A stretch of 64,000 nucleotides of DNA from Ferrovibrio terrae_B (GCF_943371255.1 NZ_CALRUC010000007.1:1-64000), one strand, 5' to 3'. Counted from the first letter of the stretch, positions 8,673 to 18,401 are shown. Program-made: numbers and translations. Notes: generated by a model not told the origin, from the letters alone.

Positions 8673-9785
8673 CTAGGCCGCGGAAACCTTGCCGCCCGGA
8701 TGGCGCTGTACACGGCCGGCCAGTTCCTTTTCGGTCAGCACCATGTTCACCGTCGCCGCGGGCAGGCCGCTGCTGCGCACCAGATCGTCCACCAGCACCG
8801 GCGTGGGCGACAGCAGACGTCCGATCTCGGCATGGGCGCGGCCCAGGTCATCATCGCCGGCCGGTGCGGTTTTCGGAACCGCCGTCGGCATCACAGGGCG
8901 CGGCTGCTGCGGCGCCAGGATGGCGAGGATGTCGTCGACGCTTTCGATCAAGGCAGCGCCGTCGCGGATCAGGCCGTTGCTGCCACGGCAGCGCGGATCG
9001 AGCGGCGAGCCGGGCACTGCCATCACCTCGCGGCCCTGCTCGGCGGCCATGCGCGCGGTGATCAGCGAGCCGGATTTCAGCGCTGCCTCCACCACCAGCA
9101 CGCCCAGTGAGGCGCCGGAGATCAGGCGGTTGCGGCGCGGGAAATTCTGCGCCAGCGGCGGCGTACCGGCCGGCATCTCGGCAAATACAGCGCCACGCTC
9201 GGCGACCTCATCCTGCAGTTTGGCATTCTCGGGCGGAAAGCTGATGTCGATGCCGGTGCCGATGAAGGCCGCTGTCTGGCCCTCTGCCGCCAGCGCGCCT
9301 TCATGGGCGGCCTTGTCGATGCCGCGTGCAAGCCCCGAGAGGATGGCGAAGCCGCGTTGGGTCAGGGCGGCGGCGATATCGCGGGTGAAGCGCTGGCCGA
9401 TGGCAGAGGCATTGCGCGCGCCGACAATGGCGATGCCGGGCAGGGCGGTGACGGCTGCCGGATCGCCTTTCACTGCCAGCAGGGGCGGCGCGTCTTCCAA
9501 TTGCATCAGGCCGAGCGGATATCCTGGTTCGCCCCAGGCCAGCAGCGATGCACCGCAGGCTTTGAGCGCCTTGAGTTCGGCGGCGATGATTTTCTCATCG
9601 GCCAGTTCGATCTTGCGTTTGGCGCCGCCACGCGCAGCCATGTCCGGCAGATGTGCGATGGCTTCTGCGGCGCTGCCGTAATACCGGAGTATGTGATGGA
9701 AGGTGATCGGTCCGAGATGGGTACTGCGGATCAGCCGCAGCCAGTCGCGCTTGTCCTGTTCAGGCAGGCGGGGGCTGTGCGCCAT
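8673..9785 (-). CDS. dprA: DNA-processing protein DprA
   Basis: Binds incoming single-stranded DNA during transformation and loads RecA. The Rossmann-like core is clear (AIVGARNASAIGQR, GLARGIDKAAHEGAL, RNRLISGASLGVLVVEA), with a C-terminal winged-helix-like segment (LVDDLVRSSGLPAATVNMVL). The ATG at 9785 gives 370 residues; it lies inside the 3' end of plsY (26-nt overlap), so translation is probably coupled. A longer in-frame extension would run much further into plsY and lacks family similarity. Confidence 0.93.
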   Translation of the reverse strand: MAHSPRLPEQDKRDWLRLIRSTHLGPITFHHILRYYGSAAEAIAHLPDMAARGGAKRKIELADEKIIAAELKALKACGASLLAWGEPGYPLGLMQLEDAPPLLAVKGDPAAVTALPGIAIVGARNASAIGQRFTRDIAAALTQRGFAILSGLARGIDKAAHEGALAAEGQTAAFIGTGIDISFPPENAKLQDEVAERGAVFAEMPAGTPPLAQNFPRRNRLISGASLGVLVVEAALKSGSLITARMAAEQGREVMAVPGSPLDPRCRGSNGLIRDGAALIESVDDILAILAPQQPRPVMPTAVPKTAPAGDDDLGRAHAEIGRLLSPTPVLVDDLVRSSGLPAATVNMVLTEKELAGRVQRHPGGKVSAA

Positions 9786-10407
9786 CCTCGGGTTTCTTCT
9801 TGCCAATCTTGGGTTCAGTGCCCTTGAGCAGGCGGGCGATATTCTCATGATGCCGCATGTAGACCAGCACGGCCATCAATGCGGCGAGGCCGGCGACATC
9901 CGGGCCGATGACAAACCAGGCAAAGACCGGTGAGAGTGCGGCCGCGATCAGCGCCGAGAGCGAGGAATAGCGTAGCGTGAAGGCCACCGTCAGCCAGCAC
10001 AGGATGGCAAACACGCCGACCGGCCAGGCGACACCCAGCAGCACGCCGAGGAAGGTGGCGACGCCCTTGCCACCCTTGAATTTGAGCCAGACCGGAAACA
10101 GGTGGCCGATGAAGGCGGCAAAGGCTGCCACCAGCATGACATCGGGGCCGAAATAGGCCCCGAGCAGGGCCGCCGCCGTGCCCTTGCCGCCATCGAGCAG
10201 CAGGGTGGCCGCAGCGAGATCCTTGCGGCCGGTGCGCAGCACATTGGTGGCGCCGATATTGCCCGAGCCGATGCTGCGGATATCGCCCAGGCCGCTGAGC
10301 CGGGTCAGCACCAGGCCGAAGGGAATCGCGCCGAGCCCATAGCCGAGCACGATGGCGGCAATGTAATGCGGCATGGGCGCAGTCCAGGCGACGGCTTCCA
10401 TCATCAT
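9760..10407 (-). CDS. plsY: Glycerol-3-phosphate acyltransferase PlsY
   Basis: Integral membrane acyltransferase using acyl-phosphate to make lysophosphatidic acid, the partner of PlsX encoded near the other end of the window. The three family motifs are visible: GSGNIGATNVLR, a glycine-rich GGKGTAAALLG and FKGGKGVATFLG. Five to six membrane segments and a Lys/Pro-rich cytoplasmic tail. It sits 5 nt from pyrC and overlaps dprA, in one operon. Confidence 0.95.
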   Translation of the reverse strand: MMMEAVAWTAPMPHYIAAIVLGYGLGAIPFGLVLTRLSGLGDIRSIGSGNIGATNVLRTGRKDLAAATLLLDGGKGTAAALLGAYFGPDVMLVAAFAAFIGHLFPVWLKFKGGKGVATFLGVLLGVAWPVGVFAILCWLTVAFTLRYSSLSALIAAALSPVFAWFVIGPDVAGLAALMAVLVYMRHHENIARLLKGTEPKIGKKKPEDGAQPPPA

Positions 10408-10412
10408 GGCAT

Positions 10413-11732
10413 TCAGCTTTCGCGCTTGCGCTGGAAGACCGTCTCGCCGCCGACCACGGTGCGCAGCGCATGGCCCTGCACGCGCCGGCCGTCATAGGGC
10501 GAGTTCTTGGCCTTGGAGCGGAATTTCTTTTCGTCGACGCGCCAGGGCGTATCGACATCGAAGATCAGAAGATCGGCCGGCGCGCCGGGCGCCAGACGGC
10601 CACTGTCGAGCTTGAGCAGCATGGCCGGGTTGCAGGTCAGGCAGGCGAGCAGGCGCAGCAGCGGCACCGAGCCGTTATGATACAGTTCCAGCGTCAGCGG
10701 CAGCAACGTCTCCAGTCCGATGATACCGAATTCGGCCTGGGCGAACGGCAGCCGCTTGCTTTCCGGATCCTGCGGCGCATGGGCCGAGGAGATCACGTCG
10801 ATGGTACCGTCGGCGATGGCATCGACCACGGCCTTGCGGTCGGTCTCGACACGCAGCGGCGGCTTCACCTTGGCAAAGGTGCGGTAATCGCCGACATCAA
10901 ATTCGTTGAGCGAGAAATTATGCGGTGCGGCGCCGGCGGTCAGCCGTAGGCCGCGCTGCTTGGCGCGGCGCACCACATCCAGTGAATCCTCGGTCGAGAG
11001 ATGCGAGGCATGCAGCCTGCCATTGGTGGCTTCCAGCAGGCGCACATCGCGTTCCAGCAGGATCACCTCGGCCATGGCCGGAATGCCGGCAAGGCCCAGG
11101 CGCGCGGCAACCTCGCCCTCGTTCATCACGCCGCCCTTGGCCAGCGAAGGGTCTTCGCAATGCTGCATGATCAGCAGATCGAAGGTGGTGGCATAGGACA
11201 GGGCGCGGCGCATCAGGCGCGGCGAGTAGATCGGCTTGTCGCCCTCGGTGAAGGCGACGGCGCCGGCCTGGGCCAGCAGGCCCAGCTCGGTCAGTTCCTC
11301 GCCCTTGGTGCCCTTGGTGACGGCGGCGGCCGGCAGGATGCGCACCACGGCGGTATCGGAGGCGCGGCGGGCGACGAATTCCACCAGTGCCACTTCATCG
11401 ATGGTCGGCTCGGTGTTGGGCATCGCCACCATGGTGGTGATGCCGCCGGCGGCTGCGGCGCGGGCCCCGGTGGCGATGGTTTCCTGGTGCTCGGCACCGG
11501 GTTCGCGCAGCCAGACATGCATGTCGATCAGGCCGGGCGACAGGCAGTGGCCCTGGCAGTCGATCTGTTCGGTGTCGCCGGCGAAATTGCCGCTGGCAAG
11601 CTTGGGCCCGAGATCGACGATCTTGTCGCCTTCGGTCAGCAGGGCGCCTTTGACATCCAGCCCGGAGGCGGGGTCGAGCAGGCGGGCATTGGTGTAGAGC
11701 TTGCGGCGACGGGCCATGGTGCTGGTACTCAT
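10413..11732 (-). CDS. Dihydroorotase-like protein, probably non-catalytic (PyrC'/PyrX type)
   Basis: Amidohydrolase-fold protein of 439 residues next to pyrB. Several dihydroorotase catalytic positions are changed: the metal HxH of DMHVHLREPG reads DMHVWLREPG (His72, Trp74), and the catalytic TDHAPH segment reads SAHAPQ (Ala317, His318, Gln321). The other metal histidines (QHCED, HASHLS) and the lysine (AVTKG) remain. Inactive dihydroorotase homologues of this kind are known to scaffold aspartate transcarbamoylase, for example in Pseudomonas. The start overlaps the pyrB stop by ATGA. An active dihydroorotase should exist elsewhere in the genome. Confidence 0.88.
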   Translation of the reverse strand: MSTSTMARRRKLYTNARLLDPASGLDVKGALLTEGDKIVDLGPKLASGNFAGDTEQIDCQGHCLSPGLIDMHVWLREPGAEHQETIATGARAAAAGGITTMVAMPNTEPTIDEVALVEFVARRASDTAVVRILPAAAVTKGTKGEELTELGLLAQAGAVAFTEGDKPIYSPRLMRRALSYATTFDLLIMQHCEDPSLAKGGVMNEGEVAARLGLAGIPAMAEVILLERDVRLLEATNGRLHASHLSTEDSLDVVRRAKQRGLRLTAGAAPHNFSLNEFDVGDYRTFAKVKPPLRVETDRKAVVDAIADGTIDVISSAHAPQDPESKRLPFAQAEFGIIGLETLLPLTLELYHNGSVPLLRLLACLTCNPAMLLKLDSGRLAPGAPADLLIFDVDTPWRVDEKKFRSKAKNSPYDGRRVQGHALRTVVGGETVFQRKRES

Positions 11733-12736
11733 ACTCCGGCCGGGGTGCTGTGGCGCCAGTTCGGCAGATGCTGGGCCAGCAGTTCAAGGCAGGCCATGCG
11801 CACGGCAACGCCCATCTCGACCTGTTCGTGAATGACGCTGCGGTGAATATCGTCGGCCACTTCGGTGTCGATCTCGATGCCGCGGTTCATCGGGCCGGGA
11901 TGCATGATAAGGGCATCGGGTTTGGCGAAGGCGAGCTTTTCGTAATCCAGGCCGTAGAAGTGGAAATACTCGCGCGTGGACGGCACGAAGGAGCCGTGAA
12001 AACGCTCCATCTGCAGGCGCAGCATCATCACGATGTCGACGTCGGTGAGGCCCTTGCGCATATCGTGGAAGACCTCGACGCCGAGCCGCTCGGCATAGGC
12101 CGGCATCAGGGTGGGCGGCGCGATCAGGCGCACGCGGGCGCCCATGGTATTGAGCAGGTGGATATTCGAGCGCGCCACGCGGCTGTGCAGGATGTCGCCG
12201 CAGATCGCCACTGACAGGCCTTCCAGCCGGCCCTTGCGGCGACGGATGGTCAAGGCGTCGAGCAGTGCCTGGGTCGGGTGCTCATGGCTGCCGTCACCGC
12301 CATTGATGACGCCACAGCCGACCTTCTGGGCCAGCAGGGCGACCGCGCCGGAATCCTGGTGCCGCACGACGAGCAGATCGGGGTGCATGGCATTCAGGGT
12401 GATCGCGGTGTCGATCAGGGTCTCGCCCTTTTTCACCGAGGAGGTGGCGACCGACATGTTGATGACATCGCCGCCGAGTCGCTTGCCGGCCAGCTCGAAG
12501 CTGGTGCGGGTGCGGGTCGAATTCTCGAAAAACAGGTTGATGATGGTGCGGCCGCGCAGGCTGCTCTGCTTCTTCTCCACCGCCCGGTTCAGATCGACAA
12601 AGCGGTCGGAATGGTCCAGCAGAATCTGGATATCCTGGGCGGAAAGCCCTTCAATTCCAAGGAGATGGCGATGAGGAAAGGGGGGCAGCGGCCGGAGGCC
12701 GGCTGTTTCGGCGGGAGTGGCGCGACTGACAGACAT
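11729..12736 (-). CDS. pyrB: Aspartate carbamoyltransferase catalytic chain
   Basis: Catalyses carbamoyl-aspartate formation in pyrimidine synthesis. Carbamoyl-phosphate loop FFENSTRTRTSFELAGK and the later HPTQALLDALTI, HPGPMNRGIEI segments are intact. I use the ATG at 12736 (335 residues), which fits the usual N-terminus (RHLLGIEGLS about 20 residues in); in-frame ATGs further upstream are possible but extend past normal length. It is the first gene of pyrB-pseudo-pyrC-plsY-dprA. Confidence 0.95.
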   Translation of the reverse strand: MSVSRATPAETAGLRPLPPFPHRHLLGIEGLSAQDIQILLDHSDRFVDLNRAVEKKQSSLRGRTIINLFFENSTRTRTSFELAGKRLGGDVINMSVATSSVKKGETLIDTAITLNAMHPDLLVVRHQDSGAVALLAQKVGCGVINGGDGSHEHPTQALLDALTIRRRKGRLEGLSVAICGDILHSRVARSNIHLLNTMGARVRLIAPPTLMPAYAERLGVEVFHDMRKGLTDVDIVMMLRLQMERFHGSFVPSTREYFHFYGLDYEKLAFAKPDALIMHPGPMNRGIEIDTEVADDIHRSVIHEQVEMGVAVRMACLELLAQHLPNWRHSTPAGV

Positions 12737-12828
12737 TAAAGAATCACCATACATAAAACCTTGGCGCTGGGCAACGAACGGGACGGCTGCAACGAAATCA
12801 TTAACCAATCCCTGCTTAGCTGGATTCG

Positions 12829-13377
12829 ATGATGCAGGACTATAGCCAGAATCAGGTCGATATCGCCGGTGCTGACAGTGCCGCGGGACAGGCCGTTCGT
12901 CTGCTGCAGGTTCTGAACGGTCGGGCGGCAGAAGTACAGGCTGTCACCGCCCGCATGTTCGCCCTGGCCACCATCCTGCCATTCTCGGATTACGCCGACG
13001 GCTTTCGCCGGGTGCAGGAGTTCCTGTCTTTTTGCGATGTGATCGAAAGCAAGCTGGAAAACCTGCCGCCGGTGACGCGCGAGCCGATCCTGCATGAAGT
13101 GACCGCCGTGAAGGTGCGCGCCTTTCATGCGCTGCTCAAGGCAATGGGCGCCTATCTGATCGGCCTTGAAAAGCGCGACATGATGAATTTCTTCGCGCAG
13201 GCGGTTTTCCTGATGCAACAGGACGTGCTGGTCCAGTTTTCTGGCGAGATACTCCCTGAGGTACCTGAACAGTTGGTCCCCGAGGCAATGGGATCGCTGT
13301 GCGATGAAGTGATGCAGCGGATCAAGCGGCTGCTCGAGCGCTGTATCGACGTACCCGATTTCCGTTTCGAGACATGA
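12829..13377 (+). CDS. Conserved hypothetical, all-helical protein
   Basis: I do not recognise this 182-residue protein. It appears soluble and largely alpha-helical, with no signal peptide, membrane segment or cysteine motif (FALATILPFSDYADGFRRVQE; VKVRAFHALLKAMGAYLIGL). Its end overlaps the TPR gene by 4 nt (ATGA), so the two are co-translated and may act together. It is divergent from pyrB across a 92-nt promoter region. Confidence 0.75.
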   Translation: MMQDYSQNQVDIAGADSAAGQAVRLLQVLNGRAAEVQAVTARMFALATILPFSDYADGFRRVQEFLSFCDVIESKLENLPPVTREPILHEVTAVKVRAFHALLKAMGAYLIGLEKRDMMNFFAQAVFLMQQDVLVQFSGEILPEVPEQLVPEAMGSLCDEVMQRIKRLLERCIDVPDFRFET

Positions 13378-15194
13378 ATGCGCCGCCGTCATCGGATGTA
13401 ACACCCGAGGTTCCGACCCAGGCTGTGCTGCAGCAGCTGCAGGCCGGACTGGAAGCGCATCGCCGCGGCGATCTGGCCCGGGCAGAGTTTAAATACCGTT
13501 CCGTACTCCAGGCAGCTCCCGATACCCTCGATGCCTATAACCTGCTGGGCCGCCTGCTGGTGCAAAGCGGCCGTGCGGGCGAGGCCGTGCCGCTGCTGCG
13601 TCATGCGCTGGATCGCGCGATGAAGCAATCTGCCTTGTGGCTGAGTTATGCCGAGGCGCTGCTGGCGCTTGGGGCGACCGGTACGGCACGCGAGGCTGCA
13701 GAAAAAGCGCGGCAACTGGCGCCGAAGGATGCCGATGTGCTGTTCACCTGGGCCGAAACCCAGCGCCTGGCCGGTGCCTTGGTGGCGGCTGCCGATGGCT
13801 ATCGCACATTGCTGGCCATTCACGCCGGACATGCCAGCGCATGGCTGCAACTGGCGACCTGCCTGCAGGCCATGGGCGATCTGCCGGGGGCGCAACAGGC
13901 TGCACGGCGCGCGGCTGAAATCGCCCCGCAGGCACCGGAATGCCACAATAATCTGGGCAGCCTGCTGGCGGCCGGGGACGACCATGCCGCCGCCCTGCCG
14001 CATTTCGAGCAGGCGCTGAAGCTGCGGCCCCAATATGCCGCCGCCCTGATCAACATGGCTGCGTCGCTGCGCGAAACCGGCCGCGCACCGGAAGCACTGC
14101 CGTTGCTGGAGCAGGCGCTGGATCTGACTCGCGGCCATGCCCAGGCCTATGCCGGGCTGGCCATGGCGCAACACAGCCTGGGGCAGATCGATACGGCCTT
14201 GTCGACCTATCGCGAGGCCCTGAAGCGCTTTCCCAGCGATCCTGAAACGCAGTGGAATTATGCACTCGCCGCGCTGGCCGCAGGTGATTTCGCCAACGGC
14301 TGGGCAGCCTATGCCTGGCGCTGGCGCAAGGCGGTGACGCCGCTGCCGAAGCGCGCCTGGCCCTGGCCGGCCTGGACCGAGAATGATGTGGCCGGCAAAC
14401 GCCTGCTGATCTGGGGCGAGCAGGGCCTGGGCGACCGGTTGCTGCTGCTGCAATTCCTGCCGGCACTGGTGGACGCCGGGGCCAAGGTGACACTGGAAAC
14501 CGACCCGCGCCTGATCCCGCTGCTGAAGCGCAGCTTCACCGGCATCGACTTCGCCCCTGAAGGCACCCATGCCGATCCCGCCCTGCTGCAACAGTCGTTC
14601 GACGGGCAGCGTCCGCTGGGCGATCTCGCCGTCAGCGCGCCGCCCGGCAAGCCGGTCCTGCAGGCCGATGCCGCACGGGCTGCTGCACTGGCCGCGCAGT
14701 ATCGGCAGGGCACGGCGGATCGCCTGATCGGGCTGTCGTGGCGGAGCGCCAACCCGACGCTCGGTGCCGCGAAATCGCTGCGGCCGACCGATCTCACACC
14801 ATTGGCGGCGATCCCGGGCCTGCGTTTTGTCTGCCTGCAATATGGCGCGACTGAGCAGGAGCATGGCGAATTGCGGGCGCTGTTCGGCGAAGGCTACATC
14901 CATGACCCGGCCATCGATACGCAGAATGACCTGGCTGCACTGGCAGACCAGATCGCCGCCCTGGATCTCACGTTGACGGTGTCCAATGTCACCGCCCATC
15001 TGGCCGGCGCGCTTGGCAAGCCCGTCTGGGTGCTGGCACCGCCGAGCGGCCGCAGCCTGTTTTTCTATCTGATGGCCGAAGGTGAGGGCACGCCCTGGTA
15101 TCCCGGCATGCGGATTTTCCGCCGCAGTCAGGGGCAGGGTGCGGAAACCCAGTTGCAGGCGGTCGCCAAGGGGCTCGAATTGCTGGCAAAATAG
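13374..15194 (+). CDS. TPR-repeat protein with C-terminal glycosyltransferase-9/OGT-like domain
   Basis: Residues about 15-310 carry seven or more tetratricopeptide repeats (for example LDAYNLLGRLLVQSGRAGEA, ALINMAASLRETGRAPEALP). The C-terminal half begins LLIWGEQGLGDRLLLLQFLP and has a heptosyltransferase-like Rossmann arrangement, ending with TVSNVTAHLAGALGKPVWVL. Such TPR plus GT-B proteins occur widely in alphaproteobacteria and may glycosylate proteins or surface components; the acceptor is unknown. No signal peptide is visible, so it is probably cytoplasmic. Confidence 0.82.
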   Translation: MNAPPSSDVTPEVPTQAVLQQLQAGLEAHRRGDLARAEFKYRSVLQAAPDTLDAYNLLGRLLVQSGRAGEAVPLLRHALDRAMKQSALWLSYAEALLALGATGTAREAAEKARQLAPKDADVLFTWAETQRLAGALVAAADGYRTLLAIHAGHASAWLQLATCLQAMGDLPGAQQAARRAAEIAPQAPECHNNLGSLLAAGDDHAAALPHFEQALKLRPQYAAALINMAASLRETGRAPEALPLLEQALDLTRGHAQAYAGLAMAQHSLGQIDTALSTYREALKRFPSDPETQWNYALAALAAGDFANGWAAYAWRWRKAVTPLPKRAWPWPAWTENDVAGKRLLIWGEQGLGDRLLLLQFLPALVDAGAKVTLETDPRLIPLLKRSFTGIDFAPEGTHADPALLQQSFDGQRPLGDLAVSAPPGKPVLQADAARAAALAAQYRQGTADRLIGLSWRSANPTLGAAKSLRPTDLTPLAAIPGLRFVCLQYGATEQEHGELRALFGEGYIHDPAIDTQNDLAALADQIAALDLTLTVSNVTAHLAGALGKPVWVLAPPSGRSLFFYLMAEGEGTPWYPGMRIFRRSQGQGAETQLQAVAKGLELLAK

Positions 15195-15259
15195 CCCTGC
15201 GGGTGCTAGCAAAAGGCCCGCCGCTGGCACTGCCGGTGCCTTGACCCTAGTTTAAGCCG

Positions 15260-16816
15260 ATGACCCGCAAAAGCTATTACGTCACCACGCCGATTTATTA
15301 CGTCAATGACAAGCCGCATATCGGGCATGCCTACACCTCGCTCGCCTGCGATGTGCTGGCACGCTTCAAGCGGCTCGATGGCTATGACGTGATGTTCCTG
15401 ACGGGCACCGATGAGCATGGCCAGAAGGTGGAGAAGTCTGCCGAGGTCGCCGGCATCGATCCGCAGGCCTTCTGCGACACGGTCAGCCAGACCTTCCGCG
15501 ATCTCGCCCAGGCGATGAATTTCTCGAACGACGATTTCATCCGCACCACCGAGCCGCGGCATGTCACCGCCGTGCAGGCGCTGTGGCGGAAGCTGGTCGC
15601 CACCGGAAATATCTATCTCGGCAAATATGCCGGCTGGTATGCGGTGCGTGATGAAGCCTTCTACCAGGAAGACGAATTGCAGGACGGGCCGAACGGCCAG
15701 AAGCTGGCGCCATCGGGCGCGCCGGTCGAGTGGGTCGAGGAGCCGTCCTACTTCTTCAAGCTGTCGGCCTGGACCGACCGGCTGCTGAAATTCTACGACG
15801 AGAATCCCGGCTTCATCCTGCCGACCAGCCGCCGCAACGAGGTGATCAGCTTCGTGAAGGGCGGGCTGAAGGATCTGTCGGTGTCGCGCACCACCTTCAA
15901 ATGGGGCATTCCGGTGCCCGGCGACGAAGCGCATATCATGTATGTGTGGCTCGATGCGCTGACCAACTACATCACCGCCGCCGGCTATCCGAATGTTGAG
16001 GGCGAGAAATACACGCGCTACTGGCCGGCCGACCTGCATATGGTCGGCAAGGACATCCTGCGCTTCCATGCGGTTTACTGGCCGGCCTTCCTGATGGCCG
16101 CTGACGTGGCTGTGCCGAAACGCGTGTTCGCCCATGGCTGGTGGACCAACGAAGGCCAGAAGATTTCCAAGTCGCTGGGCAATGTGATCGACCCGCTGGC
16201 CCTGATCAGCGAATACGGCCTCGACCAGACGCGTTATTTCCTGATGCGCGAAGTACCGTTCGGCAACGACGGCGATTTCCGCCGTGCCGCGATCATGAAC
16301 CGGATCAATTCCGAGCTGGCCAATGGTTTCGGCAACCTGGCGCAGCGCACGCTCAGCTTCTGCGCCAAGAACACCAATGCCTCGGTGCCGACGCCCGGTG
16401 CGTTGAACGGGGCCGATGAGGCCCTGCTGGCCCAGGCCGACAGCCTGGTGGAGCAGCTGCGCGCCACGCTGGACGAGCAGGCGATTCACACAGCCCTGCA
16501 GCAGTGGTTCGACCTGGTCGATGCCGCCAACAAGTATATCGACGTCGAGGCGCCGTGGACGCTGCGCAAGACCGATCCGGCCCGCATGCAGACCGTGCTG
16601 TGGTGCCTGCTGGACGCGATCCGGCAGCTTGCCATCCTGGCACAGCCGATCATGCCGCAGTCGGCGGCGAAGATGCTGGACCAGCTCGGCGTCTCGGAAG
16701 CCGCGCGCAGCTTCGCGCATCTGGGCGAGGCCGGCCGCCTGCGTGCCGGCACGCCGCTGCCCACGCCGCAGGGCGTGTTCCCGCGCCATGTCGAGGCGGC
16801 GAAGGAAGGGGCCTGA
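15260..16816 (+). CDS. metG: Methionine--tRNA ligase
   Basis: Class I synthetase charging initiator and elongator tRNA-Met. HIGH motif (HIGHAYTS, near residue 21), KMSKS equivalent KISKS at residues 301-305, and the anticodon-binding helical domain are all present. At 518 residues it is the short form without the C-terminal dimerisation domain or the zinc-knuckle cysteines, common in alphaproteobacteria. It is followed after 1 nt by tatD. Confidence 0.97.
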   Translation: MTRKSYYVTTPIYYVNDKPHIGHAYTSLACDVLARFKRLDGYDVMFLTGTDEHGQKVEKSAEVAGIDPQAFCDTVSQTFRDLAQAMNFSNDDFIRTTEPRHVTAVQALWRKLVATGNIYLGKYAGWYAVRDEAFYQEDELQDGPNGQKLAPSGAPVEWVEEPSYFFKLSAWTDRLLKFYDENPGFILPTSRRNEVISFVKGGLKDLSVSRTTFKWGIPVPGDEAHIMYVWLDALTNYITAAGYPNVEGEKYTRYWPADLHMVGKDILRFHAVYWPAFLMAADVAVPKRVFAHGWWTNEGQKISKSLGNVIDPLALISEYGLDQTRYFLMREVPFGNDGDFRRAAIMNRINSELANGFGNLAQRTLSFCAKNTNASVPTPGALNGADEALLAQADSLVEQLRATLDEQAIHTALQQWFDLVDAANKYIDVEAPWTLRKTDPARMQTVLWCLLDAIRQLAILAQPIMPQSAAKMLDQLGVSEAARSFAHLGEAGRLRAGTPLPTPQGVFPRHVEAAKEGA

Positions 16817-16817
16817 C

Positions 16818-17627
16818 ATGGCGCTGCTGATCGACAGTCACTGCCATCTGGATTTCCCTGATTTTGCCGAGGAGCGCGATGCGATCATCGCGCGCGCGCG
16901 TCAGGCCGGTATCGGGCTGATGCTGACCATCTCGACGCGGCTCGACCAGTTCGACCGCGTGCTGGCGGTGGCGGAAACCTATCCCGATGTCTACTGCACG
17001 GTCGGCATCCATCCGCATGAGGCAGACGACCATGTCGATGTGGCTGCCGCCAAACTGATCGAGCTGGCCAAACACCCGAAGGTGGTCGGCATCGGCGAAA
17101 CCGGACTGGACTATTTCTACGAACACAGCGACCGCGCGGCGCAGAAGACCTGTTTTCTCGCGCATATCCAGGCCGCACGCGAAACCGGCCTGCCGGTGGT
17201 GATCCATACCCGCGATGCCGATGACGACACCGCCGCGATCCTGGATGCCGAAATGGCCAAAGGCAGGTTCAAGGGCCTGCTGCACTGCTTCTCGTCTGGC
17301 CAGCCGCTGGCAGAGCTGGCGGTGAAGCATGACATGATGGTGTCGTTTTCCGGCATCCTGACCTTCAACAAGGCGCGTGGCGTTCAGGAGTCGGCGCAGG
17401 CCCTACCGCTGCAGAATCTTCTGGTGGAAACCGACGCGCCGTATCTGGCACCGGTGCCCATGCGCGGCAAGCGCAACGAGCCGTCCTTTGTCGCGCATAC
17501 GGCAGCCTTCCTCGCCAAGCTGAAGAATGTCAGCACCGCCGATATCACCGCCACCACGACAGCGAATTTCCTGCGCCTGTTCGACAAGGTGCCGGCCGAG
17601 GCGGTCAGCGACCGTCGCGCGGCCTGA
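16818..17627 (+). CDS. TatD family hydrolase (metal-dependent DNase/deacylase)
   Basis: TIM-barrel metal hydrolase. Metal ligands are visible as HCHLDFPDF near the N-terminus, GETGLDYFYE, VVIHTRDAD, LHCFSSG and ETDAPYLAP. The 269-residue protein starts at 16818, immediately after the metG stop, a conserved neighbour relationship (metG-tatD) in many bacteria. Longer upstream frames are antisense or alternative-frame readings of metG. Confidence 0.94.
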   Translation: MALLIDSHCHLDFPDFAEERDAIIARARQAGIGLMLTISTRLDQFDRVLAVAETYPDVYCTVGIHPHEADDHVDVAAAKLIELAKHPKVVGIGETGLDYFYEHSDRAAQKTCFLAHIQAARETGLPVVIHTRDADDDTAAILDAEMAKGRFKGLLHCFSSGQPLAELAVKHDMMVSFSGILTFNKARGVQESAQALPLQNLLVETDAPYLAPVPMRGKRNEPSFVAHTAAFLAKLKNVSTADITATTTANFLRLFDKVPAEAVSDRRAA

Positions 17628-17638
17628 CGGTCCGGCGG

Positions 17639-18394
17639 ATGCGGATCACCATTCTGGGCTGCGGTGGATCGGTGGGCGTGCCACGCATCGACGGCAACTG
17701 GGGCGTCTGCGATCCGAACGAACCTAAAAACAAACGCAGCCGCGGTTCCATCGTGATCGAGCAGGGCGATACCCGCCTGCTGATCGATACCAGCCCGGAC
17801 CTGCGCAGCCAGTTTCTTGCCAACGGTTTCCACTGGGTTTCGGCTGTGGCCTGGACGCACGATCATGCCGACCAGACTCATGGCCTCGATGACCTGCGCA
17901 CGCTGGCCTATGTCTCGCGCAAGCGCATCGAGGGCTATGCCGATGCCTTCACCCATGAACGGCTGATGCGCAAATTCGCCTACTGCTTCGAGAAGATGGG
18001 CGACGGTTATCCGCCGATCATCGAGCCGAAGCTGATCGACGGGCCATTCAGGGTCGGCGAGATCGAGCTGGTGCCGTTCCGCCAGCAGCACGGCAACATT
18101 CACTCGCTCGGCTTTCGCTGCGGCGATTTCGCCTATTCCAACGATGTCGTCAGCCTCGACGACGACGCCTTTGCCGCGCTGGATGGCATCAAGCTCTGGG
18201 TGGTGGATGCACTGCGCTACGAACCGCACCCGACCCACAGCCATGTCGCACAGACGCTCGGCTGGATTGCCCGGCTCGGCGTCGAACGCGCGGTGCTGAC
18301 CAACCTGCATATCGACCTCGACTACAACGCGCTGAAATCCGAGCTGCCGCCCGGTGTCGAGCCGGCCTATGACGGCATGGTACTGGAGTGCTGA
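17639..18394 (+). CDS. MBL-fold metallo-hydrolase, PhnP-like
   Basis: Metallo-beta-lactamase-fold phosphodiesterase family. Metal site THDHADQTHG is intact, followed by the family glycine/asparagine-rich segments; N-terminus ITILGCGGSVGVPRIDGNWG is typical of the group next to metG-tatD in alphaproteobacteria. The 251-residue enzyme probably cleaves cyclic phosphodiesters, as PhnP does with 5-phosphoribosyl 1,2-cyclic phosphate, but the substrate is not shown here. Confidence 0.9.
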   Translation: MRITILGCGGSVGVPRIDGNWGVCDPNEPKNKRSRGSIVIEQGDTRLLIDTSPDLRSQFLANGFHWVSAVAWTHDHADQTHGLDDLRTLAYVSRKRIEGYADAFTHERLMRKFAYCFEKMGDGYPPIIEPKLIDGPFRVGEIELVPFRQQHGNIHSLGFRCGDFAYSNDVVSLDDDAFAALDGIKLWVVDALRYEPHPTHSHVAQTLGWIARLGVERAVLTNLHIDLDYNALKSELPPGVEPAYDGMVLEC

Positions 18395-18401
18395 CGCGCT
18401 C

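Noticed and set aside
13389..15230. 613-codon open frame opposite the TPR gene
   Set aside because: Antisense to a well-supported TPR protein; composition (Gln/Arg/Gly-rich) is typical of GC-driven shadow frames.
15206..16819. 537-codon open frame opposite metG
   Set aside because: metG has all synthetase motifs; the opposite frame has none and is explained by codon bias.
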